A stretch of DNA of 64,000 nucleotides from Rhizoclosmatium globosum (GCA_002104985.1 MCGO01000085.1:109450-173449); one strand, 5' to 3'. Counted from the stretch's first letter, positions 44,746 to 56,598 are shown. Numbers and translations: made by a program. The notes: generated by a model from the letters alone, not told the origin.

Positions 44746-47616
44746 TTAATGTAATCCTAACTCCCGCAACAAATCAGTTGTACACTGCGGTACAGCCCCG
44801 CAACAACACATTGACACCGCTGACGGCATCCTCGAAAAGTCTGATGCAAGAATACAAACGTGAGAGATTCCACCTTGAACAACTAATTCAAACGCGGACG
44901 CTGCTTCATCTGCTGTTGTAGGCACTTCAGAGTAGATACACACAACGGCTGTCGCTGCTTTTGACTTGTGTTTTATGATTTCGAGGAGGGCGGAGGAATA
45001 GCTTATTGAGCCTTGGATATGGTGGTTCGAGAAACTGTGAGTTAAGTTTTGACGTTAATACAGTTAAGTTTGGTTATAGAAAAGGAAGGAGGAGCTACCT
45101 GTCTGCGTCGCGGCAGTCGATTATCAGTGAGTTCTTGATTATAGACGTAAGGTCTGGGAGCGAGATTTGAGGAATTAGAGGCGTTTGAGGTGTAAGCGTG
45201 TATATAGAAGGTGGTGTTTGGCGCCACGTTTCTGTAGCTGTGAAGATCAGGCTCTCAATATCGATTGGTGGAAGTTCACTGAGTTGGAGGAGACACTGTT
45301 TACATCGTTTTTAATCTTTCATGTATTGAAAGGAAGAGACACTCACGGCACTGAAATCTTTTTGGAGAAGAGATTCTCGAAGTTGAATCAAGAGGGAAAC
45401 AACGAGGAACGGTGGGAATGTTGGAGGTGCCTGAAGAAGTGTATCCCAAAGATGGTAAATCCGATCCAACTGCAACACCTCTAAACATCAACTATTTAAA
45501 CAACTGGTTCCGCACAACACCCAAAAATAAGGAAGCACTCACGAGCAAACATGGTCATCACCCACGGAATCGCATACATATCCGGCGAGATCCCAAGGTT
45601 ATACAAATGACTCGCAACCAGAGGATCATGCATCGCCACCAAATACTCAATCCGTTTCAAACATTTCCCCAACGCACCACTATTATCCTCCCTAAACAAC
45701 CCGTCAAAATACTTACCCACAAACGCCTTGAAACACACATACGCGCGTCCTTCGTTTGGATAGTTTAGCGCGAGGAACGGGGCCAGGAGCGCGTCGAGGC
45801 CTTGCCAGTATACGTTCTTGAGCGGGGATTCGGTCTGGATCCAGGCCTTTAGGATACGTGTTTGAGCGGCGTGGGAGTCCGGGGAGGAGAGGAGTGTGTT
45901 GTATTGGTGGCAGCGGGGGATGTCGAGGGAGAGTTGGTGGTCTGATTGTGTTGGGAGTGATTTGTCGAGGAGGTCGTATTCTGGTGTTGGAGCGTTTGGG
46001 TCGATGGAGAGGAGGCAGGACCATGTTTCGGCGCGGAGGAGCTGTGATGGAGAAAGAGTGTGAGTGTGGGATTGGCAGGTTTCCTATTTTAGGACTCACA
46101 GGGGGGATGTCGATGGCTGCTTCACGCAATAATTCGGTTTTGGATAGTGGGTATTCGGCGATGAGTTGTTTTAAGGTGAGGAGGCGGTAACATTGGTATA
46201 CGGCGTTCTTTTCCTTGAGTGTGAGAGGTTTCCGAGGTTTCGCTTTGGTCTTTGAAGATGTAGGTAACGATTTGATATATACGGACCACGGCTCTGAAAA
46301 TCCTTTGAATGTTGATGTGAAAGAAGGGATATTAATTTCAGTTGGGTCAAAGAGGGTGAGGATGTAGGTGTGGATTTCGTCGCGGTATATTCCTGTTGTG
46401 TTTGGACCATCTGAATCAAAGTTTGCCTGCGTGGAAGTGACGGAGACGTAGAGTGGGAGACGTTCGATGGAGGGAATTGAGGTTACTCCGTGTTTTTGAA
46501 GATGGACTTCAATAAAGGTTGGGTTTGTGAGTTTGTGCAGGTTGTATTGGTCTTGAAGAGTTATCGAAGAAGAATTTAACGAAAGTGGTAGTGGTTGTGG
46601 AATGTTTGAGAAGAGGGGATGATTCAGTAGAGTTTCAAAAGTTGGACGTGAAATCAGGGACGGCGTTAGGCACAATTGTATAAATTCAATCAGGAAGTCA
46701 GGTGTATTTATGGACGCGAGGTCTTGTTGAAGAGTATCGAGCCATTTGTAATCTGTCGAAAGAACGTCGGAGAGCGGTGTGTTTGCTGGAAACCTGTGAT
46801 TCAAGCCAAGAAGAATATCAACCAGGATAAGTCCGAGAGTCCAAACGTCCGCCTATTCGTTACATTTAATTAAGGGGAAAAGCAATGGGTTCGGAATAGA
46901 AACCTTTTCCACATATTTCAACACAGTTGGGTCACCCACACACATTACTTCAGGTGCGAGCATTTCTGGATATCCAATCGACACATTCCCAAGACATCCA
47001 CCATCTGTTATGTAATTCAAATGGTAATTTGACAGCTTGATTGCATTCTCGTCTGTGTATGTTTGTGAGGTCTGGGAACAAAGAACAAGGCCAAGAAGGC
47101 ATTTACCAATAAGAATGTTCTTGAGACTTAAAATCAGATGGTATACATTGTTTTTGGCGAGGTGATTTAGGGCGTGTGTGAGTTGAAGTGCGAATCGCGT
47201 AGCCAAATCAAAGTCCTCGAGACGAGTGTTTGGGAGAGAAGCAAGAAAAGAGGCGAGTGAGGTTGGATAGTGCGATGAGACAGAGTACATGAAGCCTGTA
47301 TTGTTGTGTGAAGGGGTGGTTGGGGGTTAAGGCTCTTCTTTCATTGAGGGCAGAGAGTCCTAGTTCGTTGCTGTGTTCTGTCTCTCACTGGCTGTCTCTC
47401 ACTGGCATTGAACCATTGAACCATGGTTTAAGGTGGCAAGTCAAGGCACTAACTAACCAACAGAATGGCTCTGTGAAACATCAAAGACATGGCACAGATT
47501 CGGATGCGAAAGCTGTTTGATGTTGTGGTAGCGTGCGATTATTGCTGAGGCGGATCGGTGGTTGTTGCGCGTTTCGGTTGTTGGCCAAAAGTGGTTGATC
47601 CCAAGAAGAGTGCTCA
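44746..47616 (-). CDS. TBCK: TBCK homologue: pseudokinase, TBC and rhodanese domains
   Basis: Order and content match TBCK, linked in animals to the FERRY Rab5-effector complex and mTOR signalling. The N-terminal kinase-like domain has degenerate catalytic elements (YHLILSLKN where HRDLKxxN is expected, IKLSNYHL in place of DFG), so it is a pseudokinase. The TBC domain (45990-45500) keeps both dual-finger regions: RAETW and SLDIPRCHQY (IxxDxxR) and a VYWQGLDAL (YxQ). A rhodanese-like C-terminus follows (LIIDCRDADRFSNHHIQGS). Introns near 46903, 46860, 46110-46040, 45540, 45340, 45080-45050. I start at ATG 47616; earlier residues may be missing. Ends at 44746. Confidence 0.85.
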
Positions 47617-47728
47617 TTCTTGCTGCGTTTCTTAGAAAGAGCTGACCAGAGTTAACTGTCAAGTTCGAAATGGTTTTAAATAAAGGAAAAAGAAACACTG
47701 TGCTTTCAGAAACTCTGATGGGGTGAGC

Positions 47729-47880
47729 TTTACCCTATGCCAACTTTTGAGCTGATCCCGCAGAAGGGAGACAAAGAGGAGATAATGAAACTATCAAATC
47801 ATTGGGCTTTGAATGAAAATAGTACATGCAACGTTGGTGTAATTATAGATGGACTTAAAACGGAAAAGTCTCGTTCATTG
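47729..47880 (+). pseudogene. Relic 3' exon of the transferase family
   Basis: After an acceptor-like GTGAG-CTTTACCC, the sequence reads LPYAN, then QKGDKEEIMKLSNHWALNENSTC, which corresponds to the last exon of copies 1-3 (LPYANSKNK ... GNKEEALKKSNRWCLN). The middle of the exon is altered and no upstream exons remain nearby. It lies 3 kb from copy 3, beyond TBCK. Confidence 0.75.
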
Positions 47881-47930
47881 CTTGAAAAACTTTTCATTTG
47901 TGAAATAATTAAATGCAGTTAACCCGAATA

Positions 47931-48647
47931 TTAAGAGTCGTGGGTATTGGAAGTTGAAGATAGGCTAAGAGAGGCAAGAGCATCCGCCGTCGTAGCTGCT
48001 TTGGTGAAGGTATAGATTAAATCAAGAATCATATTTTCAAGGTAGTATATCTGGTAGTATATGATGGAAATTGATATTCTGGCTCATTCACCAATTCTGT
48101 CTCACCCTCCAATCTGGGTCCTTCGCTTCGCTAAGACTCATTTTTGTTTTTGATGTTCGCTATGTGCACGCCTTGTTTGTAAACTTGGTTGCTTACCAGT
48201 GACAGTGGAGGAGAGAGGCACCAACAAGTTATCCGGGGTGTAACCAGGAGCCTTTGCATTCAATTCGTCCTGTTTGCGACGAATGCGTGATTCGGCAAGG
48301 GCAGAAAAGCGAGATGCGCGTTGTTGGGCATTTGACGAGAGAGACGCGGCATCGGCGAGGGCGGTTGATTCAAGGGCAAAGTCGAATGAGATCTGGTTGG
48401 ATTGTTTGTTTGTTTGTTTATCGACTAGTACTAGTTGAAGGGGAAGAGGGAGGCGTACGAGAGAGGCGATGTTCGAAGGTACGAGTGTGTATGTGTGTGG
48501 TAGTTGGGCAATGGTCTGTGTTGGGTTAGTGTTGGAACTTGGAAGGTATCAATCGAGTAATGACAAGTACTGTACCCTAATTGGAGGAGCGACTCTGCAC
48601 TTTTGAGACAGAGTGAGAGGGACTGAAGCAGCATCCAAGTAGGTCAT
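47931..48647 (-). CDS. Small uncharacterised Ala/Ser-rich protein
   Basis: Three exons: 48647-48576 (MTYLDAASVPLTLSQKCRVAPPIR), about 48519-48197 and 47998-47931. The middle exon gives LPLPLQLVLVDKQ, a coiled-coil-like helix (ADAASLSSNAQQRASRFSALAE, then SRIRRKQDELNAKAPGY) and PDNLLVPL. All joins keep frame. About 150 residues, no signal peptide or membrane helix. I do not recognise a family; size and a helix of this type would suit a small subunit of a larger complex. Intron 2 is unusually long and carries GAGCG-type motifs. Confidence 0.6.
47999..48196 (-). other. Long intron with AGCGAA-rich insert
   Basis: 198 bp, bounded by GTAAGC and CCAAAG on the minus strand. Includes TAGCGAACATCAAAAAC and AGCGAAGCGAAGG, similar to the motifs in the long introns at 37534-37761 and 49701-49985. 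Confidence 0.55.
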
Positions 48648-48745
48648 GTTTAAGATAGATTAATTCAGAGTTAACAAAGAAATCAATTGGATTTGTTTCA
48701 CATCTCTCTTTCTCAGATATTCACATTTGAATCCAACCAATCCAA

Positions 48746-51636
48746 ATGACCACATCGAGTACACCAATACCGATACCGATACCAGTTCCATCGATCCGAG
48801 TAACAGAATCCGCAGAGTCACTCTCGTCCTCCTTCACCCACCACCACCGAAGAAGAAGAACAGAAGAAGATGCTGAAAGCGGGTCGCTTCTTGCCTCATC
48901 GCCCGTACCCACAATTGATCTTGTTCCTGATTCGAATTCAACACTTGCTCTGAATCCGAATCACAACTTGTCTCGCCTTGCAACATCACTTGACTTTGCA
49001 GGAAGTGGTGGTGGTGGCAGTGGTGGTGGTATTGGTGGTAACCCTAACCCTTCCTCTTCGGTGGCAGTCGCAGAGGCTGCTTCAGGACACAGACTTAATG
49101 TGTCAAAGTCGTTGTCGGCGGCAACTGGCTCTGTTTGGGCTCAGTTTGGAAGGAACAAAAGGTGTGTTTTAAGTAGCATCCCTTATATCAACTTGCTCTC
49201 TTTCTCTTTCCCTGCCAATCTTTATTCTTTTATTACTTTCGGTGACACTTTGAACCCGGAGAATCGGTGGTGGGACACTGGTTGGAGGCGTGTGTGTGTG
49301 TGTGTGTGTGTGGCGGCGTCAAATGGAGATTTCGTTGAGGGCCCTATTGTATTTGCCATGGCACTCTCTGCTTCTTATATGCCTTGATCTTGATTGTACG
49401 AAGGATTGGTGAAAGAAAGTGGATCCATACTCATGTATCCAGCTTGTGATGAGCAAAGCAATCAACTTGGTTCAGTTGAATCCCTTCATGAACACACAAT
49501 CTAATTAATCTTTTTCTGTCTACCCAGAAACACTATCGCTGTTCCTCCAACGCACTCTGACTCCGCCATCTCTCTTCCAATTACGTATTCAGATTCTCAA
49601 CCACCTCCTGCCGTTCCTGCCCTGCCTTCTCATTTATACTCGAATTCTTTGGGTTCAAATGCTTCTCCGCCGCCGTATCGGGCGCATTCTCTTCCACTTG
49701 GTGAGTTATCTGAAGAATGTTTGTGTTGAAGCGATTTGTGAGTGGGGAATGAGGAAAAGAATGTGTGAGCGAAAAACAGTGAGCGCAGTGAGCGCACCGA
49801 ATAATCAAAAAAGAAAGGGTGAGCGTAGCGAACATGAGGAAAAATTAGTGGAAGAGAAAGTGTGAGGGGTGCGAGCGATTCTTCGGAAATCAAACGACTA
49901 TCAAACAACTACTTTTGCTGATTGGAATGGATCACCAAAATTACCCTATGTATTCTATGTCAAGCATACTAACAACAAAACCAAGGTCCTCGGTCTACAA
50001 ACTCTCCACACCCACGTCCACCACTCAACAAAGTGTTTGAGGACGATAGTAACACTATTACCGAGACGGATTACCAAGTCCTTGTCAAGTGTTTCCCTGG
50101 ATGGGATGTTCCGTCGTCGAGTTATGTTCTTGGCGCAACGGCGATGGGAGTTGTGTATACGAAAGATGGAATGTGTAGGCAGTTGATTCTAAACTGGGCG
50201 GAAGGGATGCAAAATATTCGGTTGAATTGTTTGTTGAGTGCCAGAGTTGCCGAGTTGAAGGGGTTGGCTTTACTGTAAGTTTTGTTTTTAAAGGCGTGAG
50301 AATTTGGCTTAACCCAGGGGCACAAAATAGGCAATTAAATAATCATAGACTATACGGGAGCCTTCCATTGGCAATTGGAAACTTGAAGAGTCTGAGAGAA
50401 CTGAGTCTCAGCGGGAACTTAATAAGTGGTCCTATCCCGGACTCAATATGTGAATTGAATGGGTTGGAAGTTCTTGACCTGCATGATAACCAAATCAGTG
50501 CGCCGCTGCCGATTGGGTTTTGTCAAGGGTTGAGGAATTTAAATATCCTGAGGCTGAATAATAATACGATTACGGGTCATATTCCGGATGATATTGGGGA
50601 GTTGAAGAATCTTCAGCAGCTGTGAGTGTCTTTAATTTGATTTTGATTTGTTATGCGTTTGAAACTGATATCTGTACTTCAAGATATTTGGGACACAATC
50701 GAATGGAAGGCAAGTTGCCTCCTGGTTTGGGTGATTTAAGTCGGTTGGAGTTATTGTGAGTCTTCTCGTCTCTTCATTCTCTTCCGATCGTATTCTTATA
50801 CACCTATAGACAATTACAACACAATCGATTCGTTGGAGAGATTCCAGAACGCTTAGGGCAACTGAAAAGTCTCAAGTTCTTGTTTTTGAACAGCAACAGA
50901 CTTGTCGGAGAGCTTTCTGGTGCTCTATTTACTGGACTCAAGTCGTTAGAATACCTGTTGCTGAACCGAAATCAATTTCACGGCGAGATACCCGCTTCTC
51001 TGATGGGAATCAAAAATATCCAGATTCTGAGGCTCGATAACAATTACTTTGTCCCACCGAGTAAAGACAAGATTCCTTTCGGATTAAAAGTCGGTATTCA
51101 ATTGGGATTCAAAAAGTGAGTGCTCCAAAAATGCTATCACAACAAAGAGCTAATCCAAATTCATCAGAATTGTCCTGAAACCACAATATTCCGGAACTCC
51201 ACCCTACCAAATCGTCCCTGAATACTCTGAATTCCCACCAGACGTCTTACACCCCTCTGACCACGTTGCCTCCCAACGAAACCGAAACAGCAACCAACCT
51301 TCCCGCCTCAACACCCTCTACGACCTCCCCGACAACCCAAACCGCTGGAGCCCCACCGAAGTCGCCTTCTGGTGTCAAGTCAACGGTGCAAGCTCCGACG
51401 TATGTAAAAGCATCTTGGAGCTTGGTATGACGGGTGGACAGTTTTTCAGGCTTGGAGAACAGGATTTGGAGAGTGCGCTTGGGGTTTGGGATGCGGGTGT
51501 TCGTGTTGTTCTTGCCGGGAGGATGGCGGGGGTTTTGGCGGTTGCGAATGGGCTTGTGCCGCCGGGGTATGAAGAGGTTTGGGGGGAAGGTGGGAGTTGG
51601 GATTTAGAGGCTGGAGTCAGTTCGGAGGAGGAGTGA
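48746..51636 (+). CDS. LRR-SAM protein 1
   Basis: Disordered N-terminus with Gly-rich (GGGGSGGG) and PPPYR-type stretches to about 49700. It is followed by at least eight plant-type leucine-rich repeats (LxGxIPxxLGxLxxLxxLxLxxN; for example GNLISGPIPDSICELNGLEVL, given as pattern), and a C-terminal SAM domain: WSPTEVAFWCQ ... ILELGMTGGQFFRL ... DLESALGV. Introns include 49162-49527 and a 285-bp one at 49701-49985 (GTGAGT to TACTAAC-AAAACCAAG); short introns split single repeats (50276-50335, 50622-50685, 50756-50811, 51117-51168). The SAM domain suggests oligomerisation. No kinase domain or signal peptide is seen, so it is probably cytosolic. A paralogue is at 56686-58649. Confidence 0.75.
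49290..49312 (+). repeat. GT microsatellite in LRR-SAM 1 intron
   Basis: About eleven GT units within the intron that follows the first exon. Confidence 0.8.
49701..49985 (+). other. 285-bp intron with GAGCG-rich insert
   Basis: Donor GTGAGT, perfect branch point TACTAAC and acceptor CCAAG. Between them lie GTGAGCGCAGTGAGCGCACCG and GGTGAGCGTAGCGAACATG, motifs shared with two other long introns. Confidence 0.6.
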
Positions 51637-51895
51637 AGGGAGAGTGTGCGTGGTGGTTGCGTAAGTGTATGTGTGTTTTTGTGTGTGTGTTTTGTGTAAT
51701 GTGTGTGTATACATAACAAGTTATTATTTTTTACTTTCTTTGAGTGTAAGCTGGTTTCATTTCTGTACTTTCGTTTGGTTTCGCTCTCCAACATTTTGTC
51801 CTTGAACCATCCTTGAACCTCTTAAACAGAAGTATAAATTGGTCAACCACCTGTACCATTGAAACAAATCTAGCAAAAAAAACAACAACAAAACC

Positions 51896-54085
51896 ATGGT
51901 TTTTGGACTTATCGGCAGCATAATTGGAGGCCATCTCATTGGGAAAGGTCTTTCAAGTGCAGGCGAGTCCGCTGGTAAAGGAATGAAAGACGCCGGCGAG
52001 GCACATGAAAGAGGTATCAAGTCTGCTGGAAACGATCACCGAAAAGGCATGGAATCTGTGGGAGACGCGATTCGATCTGCTGGATCTGCTCATGCAAAGC
52101 TGTTGAAGCGGCTGGGCTTTCGTTGGAACGAGGATTGATCTCCGTTGGGAGAGACTTTAAGGGGGGTCTCATTGAAGTTGGGAATGGGCTATCGAGTATC
52201 GGGAATGGGATTGATCATGCTGGCATGCATGTTGGTCAAGGTGTTCTCCGTTTCGCTATCAGGTGACTGAACGTTCGGTGAAGTCAGTTTTAAGTTTACT
52301 GATTTATAATTTAGTACGGAAAATGCAGCCAAACACTTTGAGAATGGATTCGCTTCGATGGGGATGTACATTGGAGGTGGAATATTGGGAGGAATGACAG
52401 CGCTTGGGTATGCCTACAATCCTGTGGTCATGTTGGAGCCTTTGATACATATCAGTCTTTACTCTTCGGCGGCTTTGGTTGGGTATTCTTCAAACTATAT
52501 TGGAACTATTGTGTATCCCCAGTTACTCCAGAGTGACCTGACTTCAAACAAGTTGATTCAAGCGACTGTGGATCAGCACACTTTGGTACATTCAAGCCTT
52601 CAAGCGCCATCTGTTGCACCTGGTACAGTTGTGGGAGTTTTGCTCAATACGGATATTGCGTTATTTTTGCAGGTCATTGCCTATCATGAATTGACGGCGT
52701 GGTTGTATTCTGGAGCTTCAGGACCCAAGAGCCTCATTATGCTATATATTTGGCTCCCGTTCGTTCCAATATTTTCTGCCTTTTATTCGAGATCATTGGA
52801 AACAAGGGCATTTTGGGTTCAGCTTGCTCACTATGCTTTTTCAGTCTTTGTACCAATTTTGCTCTCTGCAATGCTACTGGAATACTGGAGTTTCACAAAT
52901 GCTTTGGAAGTTTTTGCACTGTGTTTCCTCGTAACACTGTTTATGCTCAAGAGTTCATCCACATCTACTTCAAAACCCGTTCTCGAGTTACAAGAGGGAT
53001 TAGTGTTCAAATTTGTTCGCTTCCTGTTCATGTACTACTTTGTACTCTCTTATGTGAAAGGAGACGTTCTAGTACCAGTTTTCTCAGACTTTATGAGGGA
53101 GAGGCTTTTGTTATTCTCCTCATCGTATGGGAAATTAGCAGCAACTATTCTGTGCTTTATATTTGGCTTTGAACTACCATTCTGGCTATTCAATTTCGAT
53201 GGAACTCTAACCTCTTGGATTTCGAATCTAAAATTGGTTTATGGCCTGATTAAATCCGTTACTTTGAAGAAGTCAGTAATCAGCGAAAAGCCCAAACCTG
53301 TAACATTGCATTCGCTCAACAACAAGGTAACTACTCCTGTACTTCTCGGCAGTGCCCGGAATCTGGAATCAAGTATCCAACTCACGCAATCCAGAAGCTA
53401 CGTACAAGGCGCATTCTGGTATCAAATCTCGAAGCCATCAAATCAAACCTCAAAAATCATTACAAATTTGGTGTATTCTGCGAATGGAAAAGGGGGAGAT
53501 GGACTAGCAATTGTGCTTCACATTGCTGGTAAAAATGCTATTGGAGCGAATGGTAGTGGTCTCGGATATCATGGAATTCCGTCAAGTATCGCAGTGGAAT
53601 TTGACATGTATAAAAATGATGCAAAAGGCGATCCAAATGATAATCACATCTCCATACAAACAAGTGGCGGAAGAGCTCCAAATAGTTCCGAGCACAAGTT
53701 TTCAAAGGGCTGTAGCACATCAATTCCATCGCTTACAGATGGCGAAATTTCTGTCCAGGTGGTGTGGGGACTGATTGACAGCACAGTGGAGGTTTTACTC
53801 TATGACAAACAGTCAGGAAGCTATAACCAAGCTGTGAAAGGAAACGTTAATATCCGTCAAATTTTGAAAACTGGAAGCGAGAATAATGTGTGGTTTATTG
53901 GCGTAACTGCGGCCACAGGATACCTCTACCAAATTCACGAGGTTCATGCATTTGAAGTTCTTTCACTAAACATGTCAGATTCCGAGAAAGCAGCAATGAT
54001 TAAAAATGTACAGGCTAAACTTGATGCTGACGTTGAGTTTGGAAAAGAGGAGTATGACTTTGCTAAGGAGTTTAATTTATTATGA
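51896..54085 (+). CDS. Amphipathic-repeat / polytopic membrane / L-type lectin fusion protein
   Basis: N-terminus (residues 1-130): a near-11-residue repeat, for example GKGLSSAGESA, GKGMKDAGEAH, ERGIKSAGNDH, RKGMESVGDAI, then looser units with GLISVGRDF and GNGIDHAG. After this come six or seven hydrophobic helices (52400-53250). The C-terminal 200 residues form a legume-lectin-like beta-sandwich: NGKGGDGLAIVLH, GLGYHGIPSSIAVEFDMYKND (split), DPNDNHISIQ, with the Glu, Asp, Asn and Asp positions of the metal site. A one-base loss in the T3 run at 52118-52120 breaks the frame (FRWNED* versus FSLERGL); an intron at 52263-52316 follows (CAG-GTGACT to ATTTAG). I know of no protein of this architecture. 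Confidence 0.75.
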
Positions 54086-54284
54086 CCGTCTTCGTTCAAT
54101 AAAAAATATATAAATGGCAAATGAAACAATGTGTAAGTTTTGTTCATTGACGCTAAAGTATGGGAATGAAGAGTTTAATCTGTGGTTGAGAATGCATTCG
54201 AAATGCTAGTCGTGGTTCCTGTCAATATTTCAACAATTTGACCAGCAAGAGTGGTAACGAGAAGATCTGTTGCTCAGATTAGAT

Positions 54285-55450
54285 TCACTTTAGGCTCTTT
54301 GTGTTCTTCAAACCTTTTAATACAACGCGAGATCGTTCTTGAGGGTTGATCATGTCCAAGATTTCGCAGACAGGGTCGTATTTTGGGGTGTGCCAGTCAC
54401 AAAGCGGCTTAAAAGTGAATGCTATAATTATTGATCGAATAAAAGGTCGACTGTGAAATACCTCAACCAAGTACTGCAGCGTCTCAACGTCTATCCAATC
54501 CCTATCTTTTGCAATCAGTCGGAATATGTTTTTGATGGATGATGGAGAAGTCGGGTATTCAAGCGAGTAAACAAGGAGACTAAAATCAGAATAATACTTT
54601 GATGAAAATAAGTTAGTTTGCGAATATTCGAGTGGATGAATACGTACAAGTGGACGCGACCCAAACGCATGGTTCAAGAATTGGCGACTGAACTCGAAGC
54701 GCTTGTATTCCTGCATATCTGAAGCATAGAGGAAACTGTCTATACATCCAGAAAGTCTTGCGAATGCTTCACGGGTTTGGATGACGACCGAGTGGGGTGC
54801 ACTGTACTTCTTGTGACGAAGGAATGACAGGAGGGGTTCTGAAGACGTTATGTTTGATGTTCGTGTTTTATCTATGAGTTATGGCATTATAAGATCTGTC
54901 AGTGATGGTTTGAAAGGAGAGTGGTGGTTACCAAGTTTAAAGTTGAAATGGAACAGAAAGAATGCGATCATGTCTTGCGGGGAATCTAGTACTGTCGACA
55001 CTATTTTTTCGAGGAAGCGGGTTGCTTCGTGAATGGTTATGTACTTGGGAAGTGAGGTTGACTGTGTGAATTCCAAGAGGAGAGTGGTGATGATGAGTTT
55101 GTTCGGATCCGATTCAGATTCGGGTTTAAGATATAAAGAAGGTATTCCGGGACTGGACTATGGCATAGATTGAGTCAGAAAATGATGATGTTGAAGTCCG
55201 TTCGATGGTTATCATCTACGCACATAACTGTTTAAGTTGGCATCGGATTGCTCGTTCAAGAGGTGGATATCTTTTCCACGTTGCAATGAAGGGAAGAGCG
55301 ATCAGCTGTGCTTTGATCGACGGTGGTTGAGCAGCCTTGAACTTCCACATCGGTTGCATTGCCACAACAGAAGGATCCTCTGACTGTATCACAGCCGCTG
55401 CCTGAAAGTGGCTGAAGAGCTTCAACGGATATAATATGGGCTGTCATGTT
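54285..55450 (-). CDS. Unrecognised helical protein
   Basis: Coding blocks at 55430-55220 (AMQPMWKFKAAQPPSIKAQ), 55145-54930 (SLPKYITIHEATRFLEKIV), 54840-54720 (PHSVVIQTREAFARLSGC) and 54716-54285 (FSRQFLNHAFG ... IDVETLQYLVEVFHSRPFI). Introns are needed around 55214-55150, 54935-54870 and 54660-54600. The content is alpha-helical and the gene reads like a cytosolic or nuclear scaffold. It has no catalytic motif. The N-terminal frame is ambiguous (55450-55380). It lies downstream of, and on the same strand as, the vWA gene. Confidence 0.4.
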
Positions 55451-55570
55451 CATGTTGTAGGTTTCGTTGGTCGTCTGGATATCACGCGCTTTGGAGTAAG
55501 TTTTTTGGAAGAACTTTGAAGAATTGGTTTGATTTGAAATTTAAAGGCAATCTGATCACTTATGAAGTAT

Positions 55571-56598
55571 TTATTGTATCGAATGACTTGGAAGAACTAG
55601 TGATATGAACACTGCACTGCAGTATTTATCAACGAACCATGGACAAGCAGGCATTCGCAATTTCCAGGGCCTGGTTTCCTGCTTCATCTCAAATAACCGA
55701 ATATGGTCATTCAACTTACACAGTTCAGCTAACCTCACTCTTGCATTCTCGTAATCTTTTCCAAATCCAATCAATGCAAACACGAGGTACACGTTCGTGA
55801 AATCCATCGTAAGAATCATGACCGCCAAGTCATTAATATCCTGCGCTTCTCCATCCGTGATAACAAGTGCAACCATTTTTGGCCTACTCGATGGACCAAA
55901 GTCCCCAAACTCCTCATTGTACACGTCCAGAAGTTTCGTGAATCCCGGGACAATCAGCGTCGACCCTTCCCAATTGATTTGCGCAAACTTATCACCAAGG
56001 TTTTGAGGATTTAGGTCTCCCAAGTCAAGCGCGCTTCCACCAGAGAAGGTTACAGTTCTCAGACCCCCGCCTTCGCCATCGCTGTCTTGCTCGAATTCAG
56101 CCTGGGAATCGACTGTGGAGAGTTTCTCAACGAGGATTCCGATTGACTTTTGGACGAGTTGGATTCGGGTGAGTTGTTGGGATGGGATTGGGAGGATGGG
56201 GAATCGGAGGCGGGGAGGTGCATTGAGGCTGTTGTGTCGAGAAGGAGCATTGGCTCTACTTTGTCGATTGAGAAGTCAATGTCAGGGAAGGGAGGGCTGA
56301 GTAGGCTGGTGGTTGGTCAGTGTAGGATATGGTTGGAGGTGGTAGTTGTGGTTGTTGGTTGAAGGGGCTGCTAGTTGGTGGGGGATTGATGAAGCCTGGA
56401 GGTGGTCCTGCTGGCTCTTGGTATCGCCCGTTTATGGTTGTGGTTGGTTTGGCACAGGAGGTCTGGTGGTGGATGTGGAGGCTCTCGGTAAGGGCCTGGG
56501 GGAACATAGTATCCTCCTTGTTGATTTGGAGCAGGATGCTGTGAATTTCCGTATGTTCCAATCCTTTGGTTGTTTCCTGGGCTGTTGCTTGAATACAT
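55571..56598 (-). CDS. Proline-rich vWA-domain protein
   Basis: Proline-rich N-terminus with a PPAY motif (DQPPAYS), which can bind WW domains of NEDD4-type ligases, then a von Willebrand A domain. The MIDAS appears as LLLDTTASM (DxTxS where most have DxSxS), with TLIVPGF and VALVITDGEA (the second MIDAS Asp) following. Two one-base losses are needed to join the parts: the G3 run at 56294-56296 (complement C3) and the G4 run at 56214-56217. With one base added at each, it reads YSAPPFPDIDFSIDKVEPMLLLDTTASM and on to LTRIQLVQKSIG. The Pro-rich first part (56598-56380) has an unresolved frame. Resembles cytosolic vWA proteins of fungi. Confidence 0.65.

Noticed and set aside
49039..49051. CCCTAACCC telomere-like word
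   Set aside because: Lies in the coding exon of LRR-SAM 1 and is short enough to be chance.
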